From assembly GCF_002211285.1 (NCBI RefSeq), contig NZ_LOKX01000008.1, positions 1 to 64,000 on the forward strand: a stretch of DNA of 64,000 nucleotides, in the 5' to 3' direction. The stretch is from Rhizobium sp. R635. Lineage in GTDB: Bacteria > Pseudomonadota > Alphaproteobacteria > Rhizobiales > Rhizobiaceae. Numbering within the stretch: position 1 is the stretch's first letter; each line of letters starts with the position of its first letter. The notes under the pieces are model-generated. The model was not told the DNA's origin. It saw only the letters and a program-made list of their open reading frames with translations, and made no database searches. The translations under genes and the position numbers were made by a program. Below, one piece after another: positions 9,977-18,519 of this stretch.

Positions 9977-11080
9977 TTACTCCGCAGCGACGATCTTGCC
10001 GCCTTCCCACTTGTAGAGCGAGAAGCTCTGCGAGGTCAGGTCGCCGGTTTCGCCGTAGGTGACCTTGCCGATGGCGGTCGGGATTTCTTCGCCGGCCTTT
10101 AGTGCGGCCGCGACGGCTTCCGCATCCTCGGCGCTGCCCGCCTTCTCGATGCCTGCCTTCAGAACTTCGACGGCGGCATAGGCGTTGAGGGTGAAGGCCT
10201 CGGCCGGAATGTTCTTGGCGGCGAGCGCATCGGCAGCCGTCTTGGAGTCCGGGCTCTTGGTGGCGTCGGAAGCGTTGGTGAACAGCGTGCCTCCCGCCGC
10301 ATCGGTGCCGATCGCCCAGAATTCGGTGTTGGAGAGGCCGTCGCCGCCGATGATCATCGCGTTGGCGGAGAGGTCATGCAGCTGGCGGGCGAGCAGGCCG
10401 CCCTCCGGGTGGTAGCCGCCGAAATAGACGATGTCGACCTTCTCGGCCTTGATGCGGGTGGTGAGCGCGCTGAAGTCCTTGTCGCCGGGAGTGATCGCGT
10501 CATTGACGACTTCGGTGATGCCGCCTGCGTTCAGCGTCGCCTTGAAGGCATCGGCGAGGCCCTTACCGTAAGCGCCCTTGTCGTTGACGATGGCGATACG
10601 CTTGTCCTTGAAGTTCTTCAGCACATATTTGGCGGCGACTTCGGCCTGCTGGTCGTCGCGGCCGCAGGTGCGCAGCACGTTTGTGAGGCCGCGCTTGGTG
10701 AGGTCGGGGGCAGTGGCGGTCGGGGTGACCATCAGCACGCCGTTTTCAGCCAGAACGTCCGAGACCGGGATGGCAACGCCTGAGGTGACCGGTCCGACGA
10801 CGAAACGGATGCCGTCGCCGACGACCTTGTTGGCGGCGGAAACGCCCTGCTTCGGCTCGCCGGCATCGTCGGCCAGTTCCAGGACGACCTTCTCGCCGAG
10901 GATGCCGCCCTTCTTGTTGATCTCGTCGACGGCGGTCTGGGCGCCGTTCTTCACCTGGTCGCCATAGGCGGCGACGGGGCCGGTCAGCGGCGCGATCAGG
11001 CCGATGGTGATATCGGCATGGGCGAGCGGCGCAAAGGCGAGCGACGCGACCAAAGTCGCCGTCAGTGTCTTGAGGGTCAT
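9977..11080 (-). CDS. Branched-chain amino acid type ABC transporter binding protein
   Basis: A 367-residue periplasmic binding protein of the Leu/Ile/Val type. The signal peptide ends about residue 22 (FAPLAHA), and the mature protein starts [21 protein letters not shown] typical [16 protein letters not shown] and [14 protein letters not shown] follow. Two cysteines of this class are not both evident; one appears in [10 protein letters not shown]. No permease or ATPase gene is adjacent, so it probably works with a LivHMGF system encoded elsewhere, or senses another amide-like solute. A terminator follows and the gene appears monocistronic. Confidence 0.88.
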   Translation of the reverse strand: MTLKTLTATLVASLAFAPLAHADITIGLIAPLTGPVAAYGDQVKNGAQTAVDEINKKGGILGEKVVLELADDAGEPKQGVSAANKVVGDGIRFVVGPVTSGVAIPVSDVLAENGVLMVTPTATAPDLTKRGLTNVLRTCGRDDQQAEVAAKYVLKNFKDKRIAIVNDKGAYGKGLADAFKATLNAGGITEVVNDAITPGDKDFSALTTRIKAEKVDIVYFGGYHPEGGLLARQLHDLSANAMIIGGDGLSNTEFWAIGTDAAGGTLFTNASDATKSPDSKTAADALAAKNIPAEAFTLNAYAAVEVLKAGIEKAGSAEDAEAVAAALKAGEEIPTAIGKVTYGETGDLTSQSFSLYKWEGGKIVAAE

Positions 11081-11540
11081 TGTCTGTCTCCTTGGATGGG
11101 GTCATGGACCCGCGATGAGGCGCCGCGCCGGCTTTCCCGATCATTCAACGGCCTGCGGGCCGTGCCAAGGACGATCGATAGCAGCGCGATCAGCGAGCCT
11201 ACCGGCCATGTTTGACTCGGGGAGGGCTCATGACAAGATTTCTAGAAATTTTGATGGGATTGCGCAAGTTCATAACAAAATAGAACGGAAATCGGGTCGA
11301 TCTGGTCCGAAATTCGTTGCGAAAGGCCATTTTCTTCGAGATTTTGTCGTTTTTCAAACGAGGCGGCCAAGCGTGCGACCTCGTCAGGAGGGAAAGCCGA
11401 GGGCATATGGTTTTCTTTAACTTTCCCATTAACCGTTAATTTGGCCGATCTTCGTAGTATCGCTCGATACCCAAATGCCGCAGCAGTGAAAAAGAGAAAT
11501 ATAGAATAATTACATAGAGATATCGGGAATAGAGATCTGG
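11081..11540. promoter_or_regulatory. 460-base intergenic region with two palindromes
   Basis: No convincing gene is present between the divergent livJ-like and HD-GYP genes. The segment is more AT-rich than its neighbours. It contains a perfect 12-base palindrome ATTTCTAGAAAT at 11238-11249 and a 13-base one, ATTAAC-C-GTTAAT, at 11428-11440. Both are candidate protein-binding sites for the divergent promoters. I could not match either to a known regulator with confidence. Confidence 0.4.
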
Positions 11541-12455
11541 ATGCTCAAGCGTATCGACGCCAGCCAGGTGTGCATCGGAATGTTTGTGGAAGCTATCGAG
11601 GGGCTTTGGCAGGACCCCCTCCTGTCCCGGCGCAGATTTTCCCTGCGGCGCGAGGCCGATGCCGTAAAGATCCGCAGATGCGGCACCGCCAGCGTCGTCA
11701 TCAACACTAGCAAGGGGCTCGATACCAACGGCCTGCCGGGCCGTGACAACGAGGCCGACATCAAGGCTGCACTCAAGGCAGTCCAGAAATCCGTGCAGGC
11801 GCTGGAAGAGGTTTTCGCCAGGCTGCGGAATGGCGACGGCATTGCCGTCGATCACGTGGAGCCGGTGATTTCCTCCGTCTCCAGGTCAATGGACGAGAAC
11901 CCTTCGGTTTTCCTGAGCGTCACGCGTCTGAAATCCAAGGACCAGGTAACCTTTCTGCATTCCATCTCCGTGAGCGCGCTGATGATCCTCTTCAGCCGCC
12001 ATCTCGGACTCGACGAGCCTACGGTTCAGATGCTCGGTACCGCCGGATTGCTGCACGACGTCGGCAAGCTCGAAATTCCGCTCGAAGTGCTCAACAAGGA
12101 AGGGCCGCTGGAGAAGGAGGAGATCAACTTGATGCGGGGGCACCCGGAAAAGGGGCATGCATTCCTGTCACGGCAGGAGGGCATGTCGGAGATCGTTCTC
12201 GATGTCTGCCTCAATCATCACGAGCGCATGGACGGCAAGGGCTATCCGCGCGGGCTGCCCAGCAGCGAGGTGAGCCTCCATTCGCGGATTGCGACGATCT
12301 GCGACGTCTATGACGCCATTACCTCCGTGCGGCCGTATAAGGCGCCGTGGAGCGCCAACGAAGCCCTGAAATGGATGCTCGGCACGGAAGGGCACTTCGA
12401 CCGCCAGCTTCTGAAGAAATTCGCCCTCTGCCTTTCCACTGCCTTCGTGAGCTGA
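11541..12455 (+). CDS. HD-GYP domain protein (c-di-GMP phosphodiesterase type), short C-terminus
   Basis: A 304-residue protein with an N-terminal DUF3391-like region (residues 1 to about 120) and an HD-GYP domain. The metal and catalytic signature is present: HD at 172-173 in LLHDVGK, H201, HHE at 226-228, DGKGYP at 231-236, and CDVYDAITSVRPYK. Known HD-GYP proteins hydrolyse c-di-GMP to pGpG or GMP. The protein stops at LLKKFALCLSTAFVS, before the usual GxYPxGxxVxL segment and C-terminal tail of DUF3391-HD-GYP proteins, and I could not find that segment in the other two frames. Activity is plausible because all signature residues are retained. Confidence 0.85.
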   Translation: MLKRIDASQVCIGMFVEAIEGLWQDPLLSRRRFSLRREADAVKIRRCGTASVVINTSKGLDTNGLPGRDNEADIKAALKAVQKSVQALEEVFARLRNGDGIAVDHVEPVISSVSRSMDENPSVFLSVTRLKSKDQVTFLHSISVSALMILFSRHLGLDEPTVQMLGTAGLLHDVGKLEIPLEVLNKEGPLEKEEINLMRGHPEKGHAFLSRQEGMSEIVLDVCLNHHERMDGKGYPRGLPSSEVSLHSRIATICDVYDAITSVRPYKAPWSANEALKWMLGTEGHFDRQLLKKFALCLSTAFVS

Positions 12456-12470
12456 GGTTTCCCGGTTTCA

Positions 12471-12508
12471 GAAACGAAAAGCCCGCGAGGATCTCGTCCG
12501 CCGCGGGC
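12471..12508 (-). terminator. Terminator of the aminotransferase gene
   Basis: GCCCGCG at 12481-12487 pairs with CGCGGGC at 12502-12508, with a smaller internal GAG/CTC pairing. On the minus strand the stem is followed by TTTTCGTTTC. It lies between two convergent genes. Confidence 0.7.
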
Positions 12509-12530
12509 CGTGGGCAGGAAGCCTGCTTTC

Positions 12531-13856
12531 TCAGATATTGTTCTGCAGGATGGTCCTGAGCTTGCCGAAGAGCTCGTCGATATGATGCTTCTCGATGATC
12601 AGCGGCGGGGAAAGCGCGATGATGTCGCCGGTGGTGCGGATCAGGAGGCCGCTCTCATAAGCCTTTAGGAAGGCGGTGAAGGCGCGTTTGGTGGGCTCGC
12701 CGGCGATCGGGTCGAGTTCGATCGCGCCGATCAGGCCGGTGTTCCTGATGTCGATGACATTGGGGCAGTCCTTCAGCGAATGCAGCGCGTCGGCCCAGTA
12801 ATCGGAAAGCTCGGCGGCGCGGGTGAGCAGGCCCTCTTCCTTATAGGTGTCGAGTGTGGCGAGGGCGGCGGCAGAGGCGATCGGGTTGCCGGAATAGGTA
12901 TAGCCGTGGAAGAACTCGATCATGTGCTCCGGACCGTTCATGAAGGCATCATGGATCTCGGAGGTGACGAAGACGGCGCCCATCGGGATGACGCCGTTGG
13001 TCAGCCCCTTGGCGGCGGTGATCATGTCGGGCTTGACGTCGTAATATTGCGCGGCGAATGGGGCGCCGAGGCGGCCGAAACCGGTGATGACCTCGTCGAA
13101 GATCAGAAGGATGCCGTGCTTGGTGCAGATCTCGCGCAGCTTCTGCAGGTAGCCCTTCGGCGGGATCAGGACGCCGGTGGAACCGGCCACCGGCTCGACG
13201 ATGACGGCGGCGACGGTGGAGGCGTCATGCAGCGTGACGATCCGCTCCAGTTCGGTGGCGATATCGCCGCCATGCTCGGGCTCGCCGCGGGTGAAGCTGT
13301 TCTTGCCGGGCTGGTGGGTGTGCGGCATGTGATCGACGCCGGTCAGAAGCGTGCCGAACATCTTGCGGTTGGTGACGATGCCGCCGACGGAGATGCCGCC
13401 GAAATTGACGCCGTGATAGCCGCGCTCGCGGCCGATCAGGCGGAAGCGCGAACCATTGCCCTTTACGCGGTGATAGGCGAGCGCCACCTTGAGCGCCGTC
13501 TCCACGGATTCGGAGCCGGAATTGGTATAGAGAACGTGGTCCAGGCCTTCCGGGGCGATGTCGACCAGACGGTTCGCCAGTTCGAAGGCCTTGGGGTGGC
13601 CGAGCTGGAAAGCCGGCGCGTAATCGAGCTCGCCGGCCTGCTCGCGGATCGCCTCGGTGATTTTCGGGCGGCAGTGGCCGGCATTGACGCACCAGAGGCC
13701 TGCGGTGCCGTCCAGCACCTGACGGCCGTCATGGGTCGTGTAATACATATCCTTGGCGCCGACGAACAGACGCGGCTCCTTCTTGAACTGGCGATTTGCC
13801 GTAAACGGCATCCAGAAGGCGCTGAGATCGTTGGGTGCGTTGAGGCGATTGGACAT
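12531..13856 (-). CDS. Class III aminotransferase, omega-amino acid:pyruvate type
   Basis: A 441-residue PLP-dependent enzyme. Family landmarks are FWMPFTANRQFK at the N-terminus, TNSGSESVETALK for phosphate binding, DEVITGFGR (Asp254 contacts PLP nitrogen) and TAAKGLTNG with the Schiff-base Lys283. The close match in style is to beta-alanine:pyruvate aminotransferases, which transfer amino groups from beta-alanine, taurine or aromatic amines to pyruvate. The substrate cannot be fixed from sequence. The start MSNRLNAP is preceded by GGAGAA. It stands alone, with a terminator behind it. Confidence 0.88.
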   Translation of the reverse strand: MSNRLNAPNDLSAFWMPFTANRQFKKEPRLFVGAKDMYYTTHDGRQVLDGTAGLWCVNAGHCRPKITEAIREQAGELDYAPAFQLGHPKAFELANRLVDIAPEGLDHVLYTNSGSESVETALKVALAYHRVKGNGSRFRLIGRERGYHGVNFGGISVGGIVTNRKMFGTLLTGVDHMPHTHQPGKNSFTRGEPEHGGDIATELERIVTLHDASTVAAVIVEPVAGSTGVLIPPKGYLQKLREICTKHGILLIFDEVITGFGRLGAPFAAQYYDVKPDMITAAKGLTNGVIPMGAVFVTSEIHDAFMNGPEHMIEFFHGYTYSGNPIASAAALATLDTYKEEGLLTRAAELSDYWADALHSLKDCPNVIDIRNTGLIGAIELDPIAGEPTKRAFTAFLKAYESGLLIRTTGDIIALSPPLIIEKHHIDELFGKLRTILQNNI

Positions 13857-14010
13857 GCTGTTCTCCTGGCCGCTGACGGCCCGTTCCCGAGGGGCTTTAC
13901 GCCCATATTTTTACTGCCCGGTCAAATTATCAAGGCTTCCGGAGGCGTCAACGGGAAATGTCCGGAGGCTGGCAGCTGCGGCTGACAGGCAAGGAGGGTT
14001 TGCATTCGTC

Positions 14011-14052
14011 AAAAGGCACGACCGGCAAATCGTGAGATCTGCCGGTCGTGCC
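14011..14052 (-). terminator. Terminator of the arsR-family gene
   Basis: GGCACGACCGGCA at 14015-14027 and TGCCGGTCGTGCC at 14040-14052 form a perfect 13-pair stem with a 12-base loop, followed on the minus strand by TTTTGAC. It lies about 90 bases past the stop at 14144. Confidence 0.8.
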
Positions 14053-14143
14053 GTTAAGGTTCTGGTACTGAAATATCGTTGCCGCGCCTCCGGGAACATC
14101 CCCTTACGGCACGTATCGGCCGACATTCATGTCAGCGCTATCA

Positions 14144-14461
14144 TCAGGCTGCGGATCTGCTCCTGCCTTGGACGAGGTAGATGTCTTCGAGCGTTGCCAG
14201 GATTTTCATGACAGGCTCGGAGGTGCTGGAATAGTAGATGGTCTGCGCGTCGCGGCGGGTCTTGACCAGCTTCTGCGCGCGCAGCTTCGAAAGGTGCTGG
14301 GAGAGAGCCGACTGGCTGAGGCCGACCTGCGTCGCGAGCACGCCGACGGCGACTTCGCCCTTCACCAGGCTGCACAGGATCAGCAATCGCTTCGGGTTGG
14401 CCATGGCCGACAATAAAGCTGCCGCCACATTCGTGTGATCGGCCAAATCAGAGGTTTCCAT
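14144..14461 (-). CDS. ArsR-family transcriptional regulator
   Basis: A 105-residue winged-helix repressor. The helix-turn-helix is VGVLATQVGLSQSALSQHLSKLRAQKLV (recognition part SQSALSQHLSKL), followed by the wing TRRDAQTIYYSS. No cysteine-rich metal site (ELCVCDL) is present, so it is likely not an arsenic sensor; rhizobial relatives of this type answer redox or nutrient signals. The upstream region has a short ACGTACGT palindrome that might be its own operator. It sits alone between the aminotransferase and hugZ-like genes. Confidence 0.88.
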   Translation of the reverse strand: METSDLADHTNVAAALLSAMANPKRLLILCSLVKGEVAVGVLATQVGLSQSALSQHLSKLRAQKLVKTRRDAQTIYYSSTSEPVMKILATLEDIYLVQGRSRSAA

Positions 14462-14576
14462 ATTGTTATCTTCCTAATGCGAAACGTACGTCATCGTGTT
14501 GGCACAGGCCCCAGGCGAAACTACGACTAGGCGGCGAAAATTAGCAATTAGGCTCGAAGATTGTATATACCTAAAT

Positions 14577-15326
14577 TTAAGGTATCGAGTATGCTGTTTT
14601 AGATATGTTTGAACAAATGTGATCGGAATCCACAGCCAGGGTTTCGAACTCATATCGCAGCAAAAAATCACCGGAAATCATCTCGAAGCCTGCAGGATCG
14701 ATGCCGCAGATGCGCCAAGAGCCCGATTCCGGCGCGTTTAGCCGCGTTGCGAGGGTTTCGGCTATGTCGGGGTGGCGCTCTACTAAATCTTGCACTGTTT
14801 CATCAGCTTTGGCGGCGACCTCCTCGTTTGCCGGCGACTGGATGATGAGATCGTCGCCATCGAGCAGGTAGGCGCGGCCGAAGCCGCCATTGAGGCTGGC
14901 ATGTACCGGTTTGAGACGGAAGAAGAGGAAATCGGGAAAGTCGATATAGAGCTTTGCCTTGGCGTGGCGATTGAGAAAACGCGTACGGATGCGCTCGTGG
15001 ACTGCGCTGCCGCGTTCGACCGATACTGCCAGGCATTGGGTCGTCAAGCGGCCGTAGGCGAGGGGATCGCCCTTGCCGGGTTCACCGGTCAGCAGTGATG
15101 CGCGCGGATCTCTAGCGAGCGCCTTCGTGTGGGCCGACAGCCCGGAAACCAGGATGACCGGCGTGCCGTCGATATCGGTGGCGAGGAGGACGCGGCTCGC
15201 GAGTGGAAAGCCGTTCTCGGGATCGAGAACGGCAATCGCAGCATATCGGGCGGAGCGCAACAGCACGCGGGCGAGCTTGCGGGCCTCGTCGTCGGTTTCG
15301 CGTATGGGCGAAGGCTGATCTTTCAT
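14577..15326 (-). CDS. HugZ-like protein (PNPOx-like split-barrel fold plus DUF2470)
   Basis: A 249-residue protein. The N-terminal half is a pyridoxamine-phosphate-oxidase-like flavin/heme barrel (ARVLLRSARYAAIAVLDPEN, FPLASRVLLATDIDGTPVIL, SGLSAHTKAL). The C-terminal part resembles DUF2470 (RICGIDPAGFEMI). Family members include HugZ-type heme-degrading enzymes and FMN-binding proteins. The start ATG at 15326 was chosen because the frame upstream has no homology-like content. It is 31 bases behind choV and may be read through with the choline operon, although the functional link is unclear. A palindrome ATACCT-N7-AGGTAT overlaps its stop codon. Confidence 0.78.
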   Translation of the reverse strand: MKDQPSPIRETDDEARKLARVLLRSARYAAIAVLDPENGFPLASRVLLATDIDGTPVILVSGLSAHTKALARDPRASLLTGEPGKGDPLAYGRLTTQCLAVSVERGSAVHERIRTRFLNRHAKAKLYIDFPDFLFFRLKPVHASLNGGFGRAYLLDGDDLIIQSPANEEVAAKADETVQDLVERHPDIAETLATRLNAPESGSWRICGIDPAGFEMISGDFLLRYEFETLAVDSDHICSNISKTAYSIP

Positions 15327-15357
15327 ATCCGCTTTGTGGCAAAGCGGATTGAAAACA

Positions 15358-16410
15358 TCAAGCGTCCTCCTTGCGGCGATGGCGGGTGAGGCCGGCGACG
15401 ATATCCTGGGCGGTGATGGTGCCGATGACCGCGCCGTTTTCCACGATGCCGATGCTGCCCGGCTGGCGGGCGAGCACGTCGAGGACATCGACGAGCGGGG
15501 TCGCGGCGCGGGCCGTGGCGCTGACGCTCATGCCGGCGGCCGTCTGGCCGAGGCCGGGCTGCATGACGTCGGCTGCTGTCAGCATGTTGATCGGATTGAG
15601 GTTCTGCACGAAGTCGGCGACATACTGGTCGGCGGGATTCTTGACGATGTCGTGCGGCGTACCGCACTGGATGATCCGGCCGCCTTCCATGATGGCGATG
15701 CGGTTGCCGATGCGGAAGGCCTCGTCGAGATCGTGGCTGACGAAGAGAATGGTCTTCTTCAGCCGCCGCTGGAACTCCAGGAGCTCGTCCTGCAGGCGGG
15801 TGCGGATCAGCGGGTCGAGGGCCGAGAACGGTTCGTCCATCAGCAGGATCGGGGCGCCGGTGGCAAAGGCACGGGCGAGGCCGACACGCTGCTGCATGCC
15901 GCCCGACAGTTCATTGACCTTGCGGTCGGCCCATTTCGTCAGGTTGACGAGTTCGAGCTGCTCGCCGACGCGGACCTTGCGCTCGGCTTCCGGCATGCCG
16001 GCAAGCTCGAGGCCGAAGCCGACATTCTCGGCGACCGTGCGCCAGGGCAGGAGAGCGAATTGCTGGAACACCATGGAGACGGTGTGGGTGCGCAGGTCGC
16101 GCAGCGCCCTGGCATTACATTTATATGGGTTGACGGGGCCGGTGGTCGTGGAGACCGAAACGTCGCCGCGCACCACGGGAGCGAGCCCGTTGACGGCGCG
16201 CAGCAGCGTCGATTTGCCCGAGCCGGAAAGGCCCATCAGCACGAGGATCTCGCCTTCCTCGATCGTCAGCGAGGCATTGGCGACGCCCAGCACCAAGCCG
16301 GTCGCCGCGCCGATCTCGTCGCGCGTCTTGCCTTGGTCGGCCATGGCAAGGGCCGTTTCCGGCCGGTCGCCGAAGATGATGCTGACATTCTTGAAGTCTA
16401 TCGCTGTCAT
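15358..16410 (-). CDS. choV: Choline ABC transporter ATP-binding protein ChoV
   Basis: A 350-residue ATPase of the ProV/ChoV group. Walker A is MGLSGSGKST, the signature ELSGGMQQRVGLARA, and Walker B ILLMDEPFSALDPLI. The C-terminal part, about residues 270-345, contains CBS-like sequence (ADVMQPG, PGSIGIVENGAVIGTITAQDIV) as in osmoprotectant ATPases. The ATG at 16410 overlaps the choW stop in ATGA. It energises choline import through ChoW. Confidence 0.92.
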   Translation of the reverse strand: MTAIDFKNVSIIFGDRPETALAMADQGKTRDEIGAATGLVLGVANASLTIEEGEILVLMGLSGSGKSTLLRAVNGLAPVVRGDVSVSTTTGPVNPYKCNARALRDLRTHTVSMVFQQFALLPWRTVAENVGFGLELAGMPEAERKVRVGEQLELVNLTKWADRKVNELSGGMQQRVGLARAFATGAPILLMDEPFSALDPLIRTRLQDELLEFQRRLKKTILFVSHDLDEAFRIGNRIAIMEGGRIIQCGTPHDIVKNPADQYVADFVQNLNPINMLTAADVMQPGLGQTAAGMSVSATARAATPLVDVLDVLARQPGSIGIVENGAVIGTITAQDIVAGLTRHRRKEDA

Positions 16411-17252
16411 GCGCCGTCTCCTTCGTCGCCTGCGCGGAATATGCGGTCGAGAATGATCGCCAGGATGACGATACAGAAACCGGCATCGAAGCCCTTGGCG
16501 ATGTTGACGGTGTTCAGCGCACGCACGACAGGCACGCCAAGGCCGGGGGCGCCGACGAGCGCGGCAATGACGACCATCGACAGCGACAGCATGATGGTCT
16601 GGGTGAGGCCCGCCATTATCTGCGGCGCGGCGAAGGGAAGCTCGACCTTGCGCAGCACCTGCATCGGCCGCGCGCCGAAGGCGACGGCTGCTTCGACGAG
16701 GGATGGCGGCGTCGAGATGATGCCGAGGCGTGTCAGCCGGATGGGAGCCGGGATCGCGAAGATGACGGTCGCGATCAGGCCCGGCACCATGCCGAGGCCG
16801 AACAGGATCAGCGCCGGGATCAGATAGACGAATGTCGGGATCGTCTGCATGAGATCGAGCACCGGCCGCATGGCGGCATAAACCCAGGGGCGGCGGGCGG
16901 CGGCAATGCCGAGCGGAATGCCGATCACCATACAGACGAAGGTGGCGGCAAGCACGAGGGCGAGCGTCTCCGTCGTCTCCTTCCAATAGTCCTGGTTCAC
17001 GATGAGCAGCAGCCCAAGACAGGTGAAGGCGGCGATCGCGATCGACCGGCGCAGCCAGAAGGCAAGCGCGGTAGCGGCCGCGATGACGATCAGCGGATGG
17101 GGCTTCTGCAGCACGAAGAGCAGGCCGTCTATGGCGCTCGACAGCAGGAAGGAGAGCTGGTTGAAGAACCACTCGCCATTCGAGGTCAGCCAATCCACGA
17201 AAGATTTGGCCCAGGGGCCGATCGGAATCTTAAATTCGGTGATCCAGTTCAA
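16407..17252 (-). CDS. choW: Choline ABC transporter permease ChoW
   Basis: A 281-residue inner-membrane permease of the ProW type. It has an N-terminal amphipathic start, then several spans, for example LIVIAAATALAFWL and FVYLIPALILFGLGMVPGLI. The docking loop region reads EAAVAFGARPMQVLRKVELP, a clear EAA motif. It lies 75 bases after choX behind a terminator-like hairpin and overlaps choV by an ATGA. It forms the choline channel with ChoV. Confidence 0.92.
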   Translation of the reverse strand: MNWITEFKIPIGPWAKSFVDWLTSNGEWFFNQLSFLLSSAIDGLLFVLQKPHPLIVIAAATALAFWLRRSIAIAAFTCLGLLLIVNQDYWKETTETLALVLAATFVCMVIGIPLGIAAARRPWVYAAMRPVLDLMQTIPTFVYLIPALILFGLGMVPGLIATVIFAIPAPIRLTRLGIISTPPSLVEAAVAFGARPMQVLRKVELPFAAPQIMAGLTQTIMLSLSMVVIAALVGAPGLGVPVVRALNTVNIAKGFDAGFCIVILAIILDRIFRAGDEGDGA

Positions 17253-17290
17253 GGGCGCGCCTATCCAAAAAAAATCAACAATCGGACAAA

Positions 17291-17318
17291 AATGAAACGG
17301 GGCGGCGAGCCGCCCCGT
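17291..17318 (-). terminator. Terminator-like hairpin between choX and choW
   Basis: ACGGGGCGGC and GCCGCCCCGT are directly opposed at 17297-17318 and followed on the minus strand by TTCATTTTTG. It lies just after the choX stop at 17327. Partial termination here would raise the binding protein over the permease and ATPase. Confidence 0.75.
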
Positions 17319-17326
17319 TCATACTA

Positions 17327-18283
17327 TCAGAGGCCGAGGCCGGTCTTGGCGGCCGCCAGTGCGTCGCCCTTGCCGTCGCGGCTCGTGACGCCGGCCAGCC
17401 AAGGCTCGATAGCCGAAGGGTTCGCCTTCAGCCATTCGGAAGCGGCAGCTTCCGGCTCTTTGCCGTCATTGAGAATCTTGCCCATGATGTGGTTCTCCAT
17501 GTCGAGGGAGAACGTCAGGTTCTTCAGCATCTTGCCGACGTTAGGGCATTCGTCGAGGTAACCGGCGCGCACGTTGGTGTAGACCTTGGCGCCGCCGAAG
17601 TCGGGGCCGAAGATATCGTCGCCGCCGGTGAGATAGGTCAGCTTGAAGTTGGTGTTCATCGGATGGGGTTCCCAGCCGAGGAAGACGACCGGCTTGCCGG
17701 CCTTGTCGGCACGGGCGACCTGGGCGAGCATGCCTTGTTCGGAGGATTCGACGACTTCCATGTCCTTGAGGCCGAACGTGTCCTTTTCGATCATGTCCAT
17801 GACGAGGCGGTTGCCGTCATTGCCGGGCTCGATGCCGTAGATCTTGCCGTCGAGATCGTCCTTGTGGGCGGCGATATCCTTGAAGTCCTTGATGCCGAGT
17901 TCCGCACCCTTGGCGTTGGTGGCGAGCGTGTACTTGGCGCCGACGAGGTTGGGGCCGAAGGATTCGACCGACTTGTCGTCGAGGTAGGGACGGACGTCCT
18001 TTTCCTGCGTCGGCATCCAGTTGCCGAGGAAGATGTCGATGTCCTTGTTCTTCAGCGAGGTGTAGGTGACCGGCACCGAGAGAACCTTGACGTCGGTTTC
18101 ATAGCCGATGCTCTTCAGCACGACGGATGCGGTGGCGGTCGTGGCGGTGATGTCGGTCCAGCCGACGTCCGAGAAGCGGACGGTGGAGCAGCTGTCGGGA
18201 TCGGCGGCGAAAGCGGCGGTCGCAACGGAGAGGGCGGCGACGGCAGTTGCAGTGACGAGTTTGAATGCGCTTGTTGTTTTCAT
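17327..18283 (-). CDS. choX: Choline-binding periplasmic protein ChoX
   Basis: A 318-residue binding protein with a signal peptide ending in AAFA at about residue 27. The ligand box described for Sinorhizobium meliloti ChoX (as I recall it: Trp43, Asp45, Trp90, Tyr119, Asn156, Trp205) is conserved one position earlier here: Trp42, Asp44, Trp89, Tyr118, Asn155 and Trp204. This strongly supports choline as the high-affinity ligand. I chose the ATG at 18283 (MKTTSAFKLV) over an upstream in-frame ATG because it begins the signal peptide. It is first in the choXWV operon. The 236 bases upstream to tdk hold both divergent promoters, with no motif I can name. Confidence 0.94.
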   Translation of the reverse strand: MKTTSAFKLVTATAVAALSVATAAFAADPDSCSTVRFSDVGWTDITATTATASVVLKSIGYETDVKVLSVPVTYTSLKNKDIDIFLGNWMPTQEKDVRPYLDDKSVESFGPNLVGAKYTLATNAKGAELGIKDFKDIAAHKDDLDGKIYGIEPGNDGNRLVMDMIEKDTFGLKDMEVVESSEQGMLAQVARADKAGKPVVFLGWEPHPMNTNFKLTYLTGGDDIFGPDFGGAKVYTNVRAGYLDECPNVGKMLKNLTFSLDMENHIMGKILNDGKEPEAAASEWLKANPSAIEPWLAGVTSRDGKGDALAAAKTGLGL

Positions 18284-18519
18284 TTTAGACTCCCAGTCTT
18301 TAGGTCCCCAAGCCAATCACCAATAGCCCAGTTTGACAAGCGACCTCAGTGTGTTTGCGTCGTATCGACGGGTGCGATTGCGACGTCCGCAGATTTTTCG
18401 CTCTGTCCGGTTTTCGAGGCTTTCGGCGGTTTGTGGGCGTCGATTCCTGTGATTATCGCCGCTACGGGGCTTTTCTTTGCCAGTTCGAGCTTTCAATAAA
18501 CCGATCAAGGAGAAATCGG

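Noticed and set aside
11199..11429. 76-residue minus-strand frame in the long intergenic region
   Set aside because: No ribosome-binding site or family resemblance; basic and random-looking composition.
11417..11440. Possible CtrA site (TTAA-N7-TTAA)
   Set aside because: The spacing between the TTAA motifs is 8, not 7, and the next TTAA is too close. I kept only the palindrome as a candidate.
12347..12559. Frameshifted continuation of the HD-GYP protein
   Set aside because: I read the other two frames past the stop for the missing C-terminal segment and found no matching motif, so there is no evidence of a frameshift.
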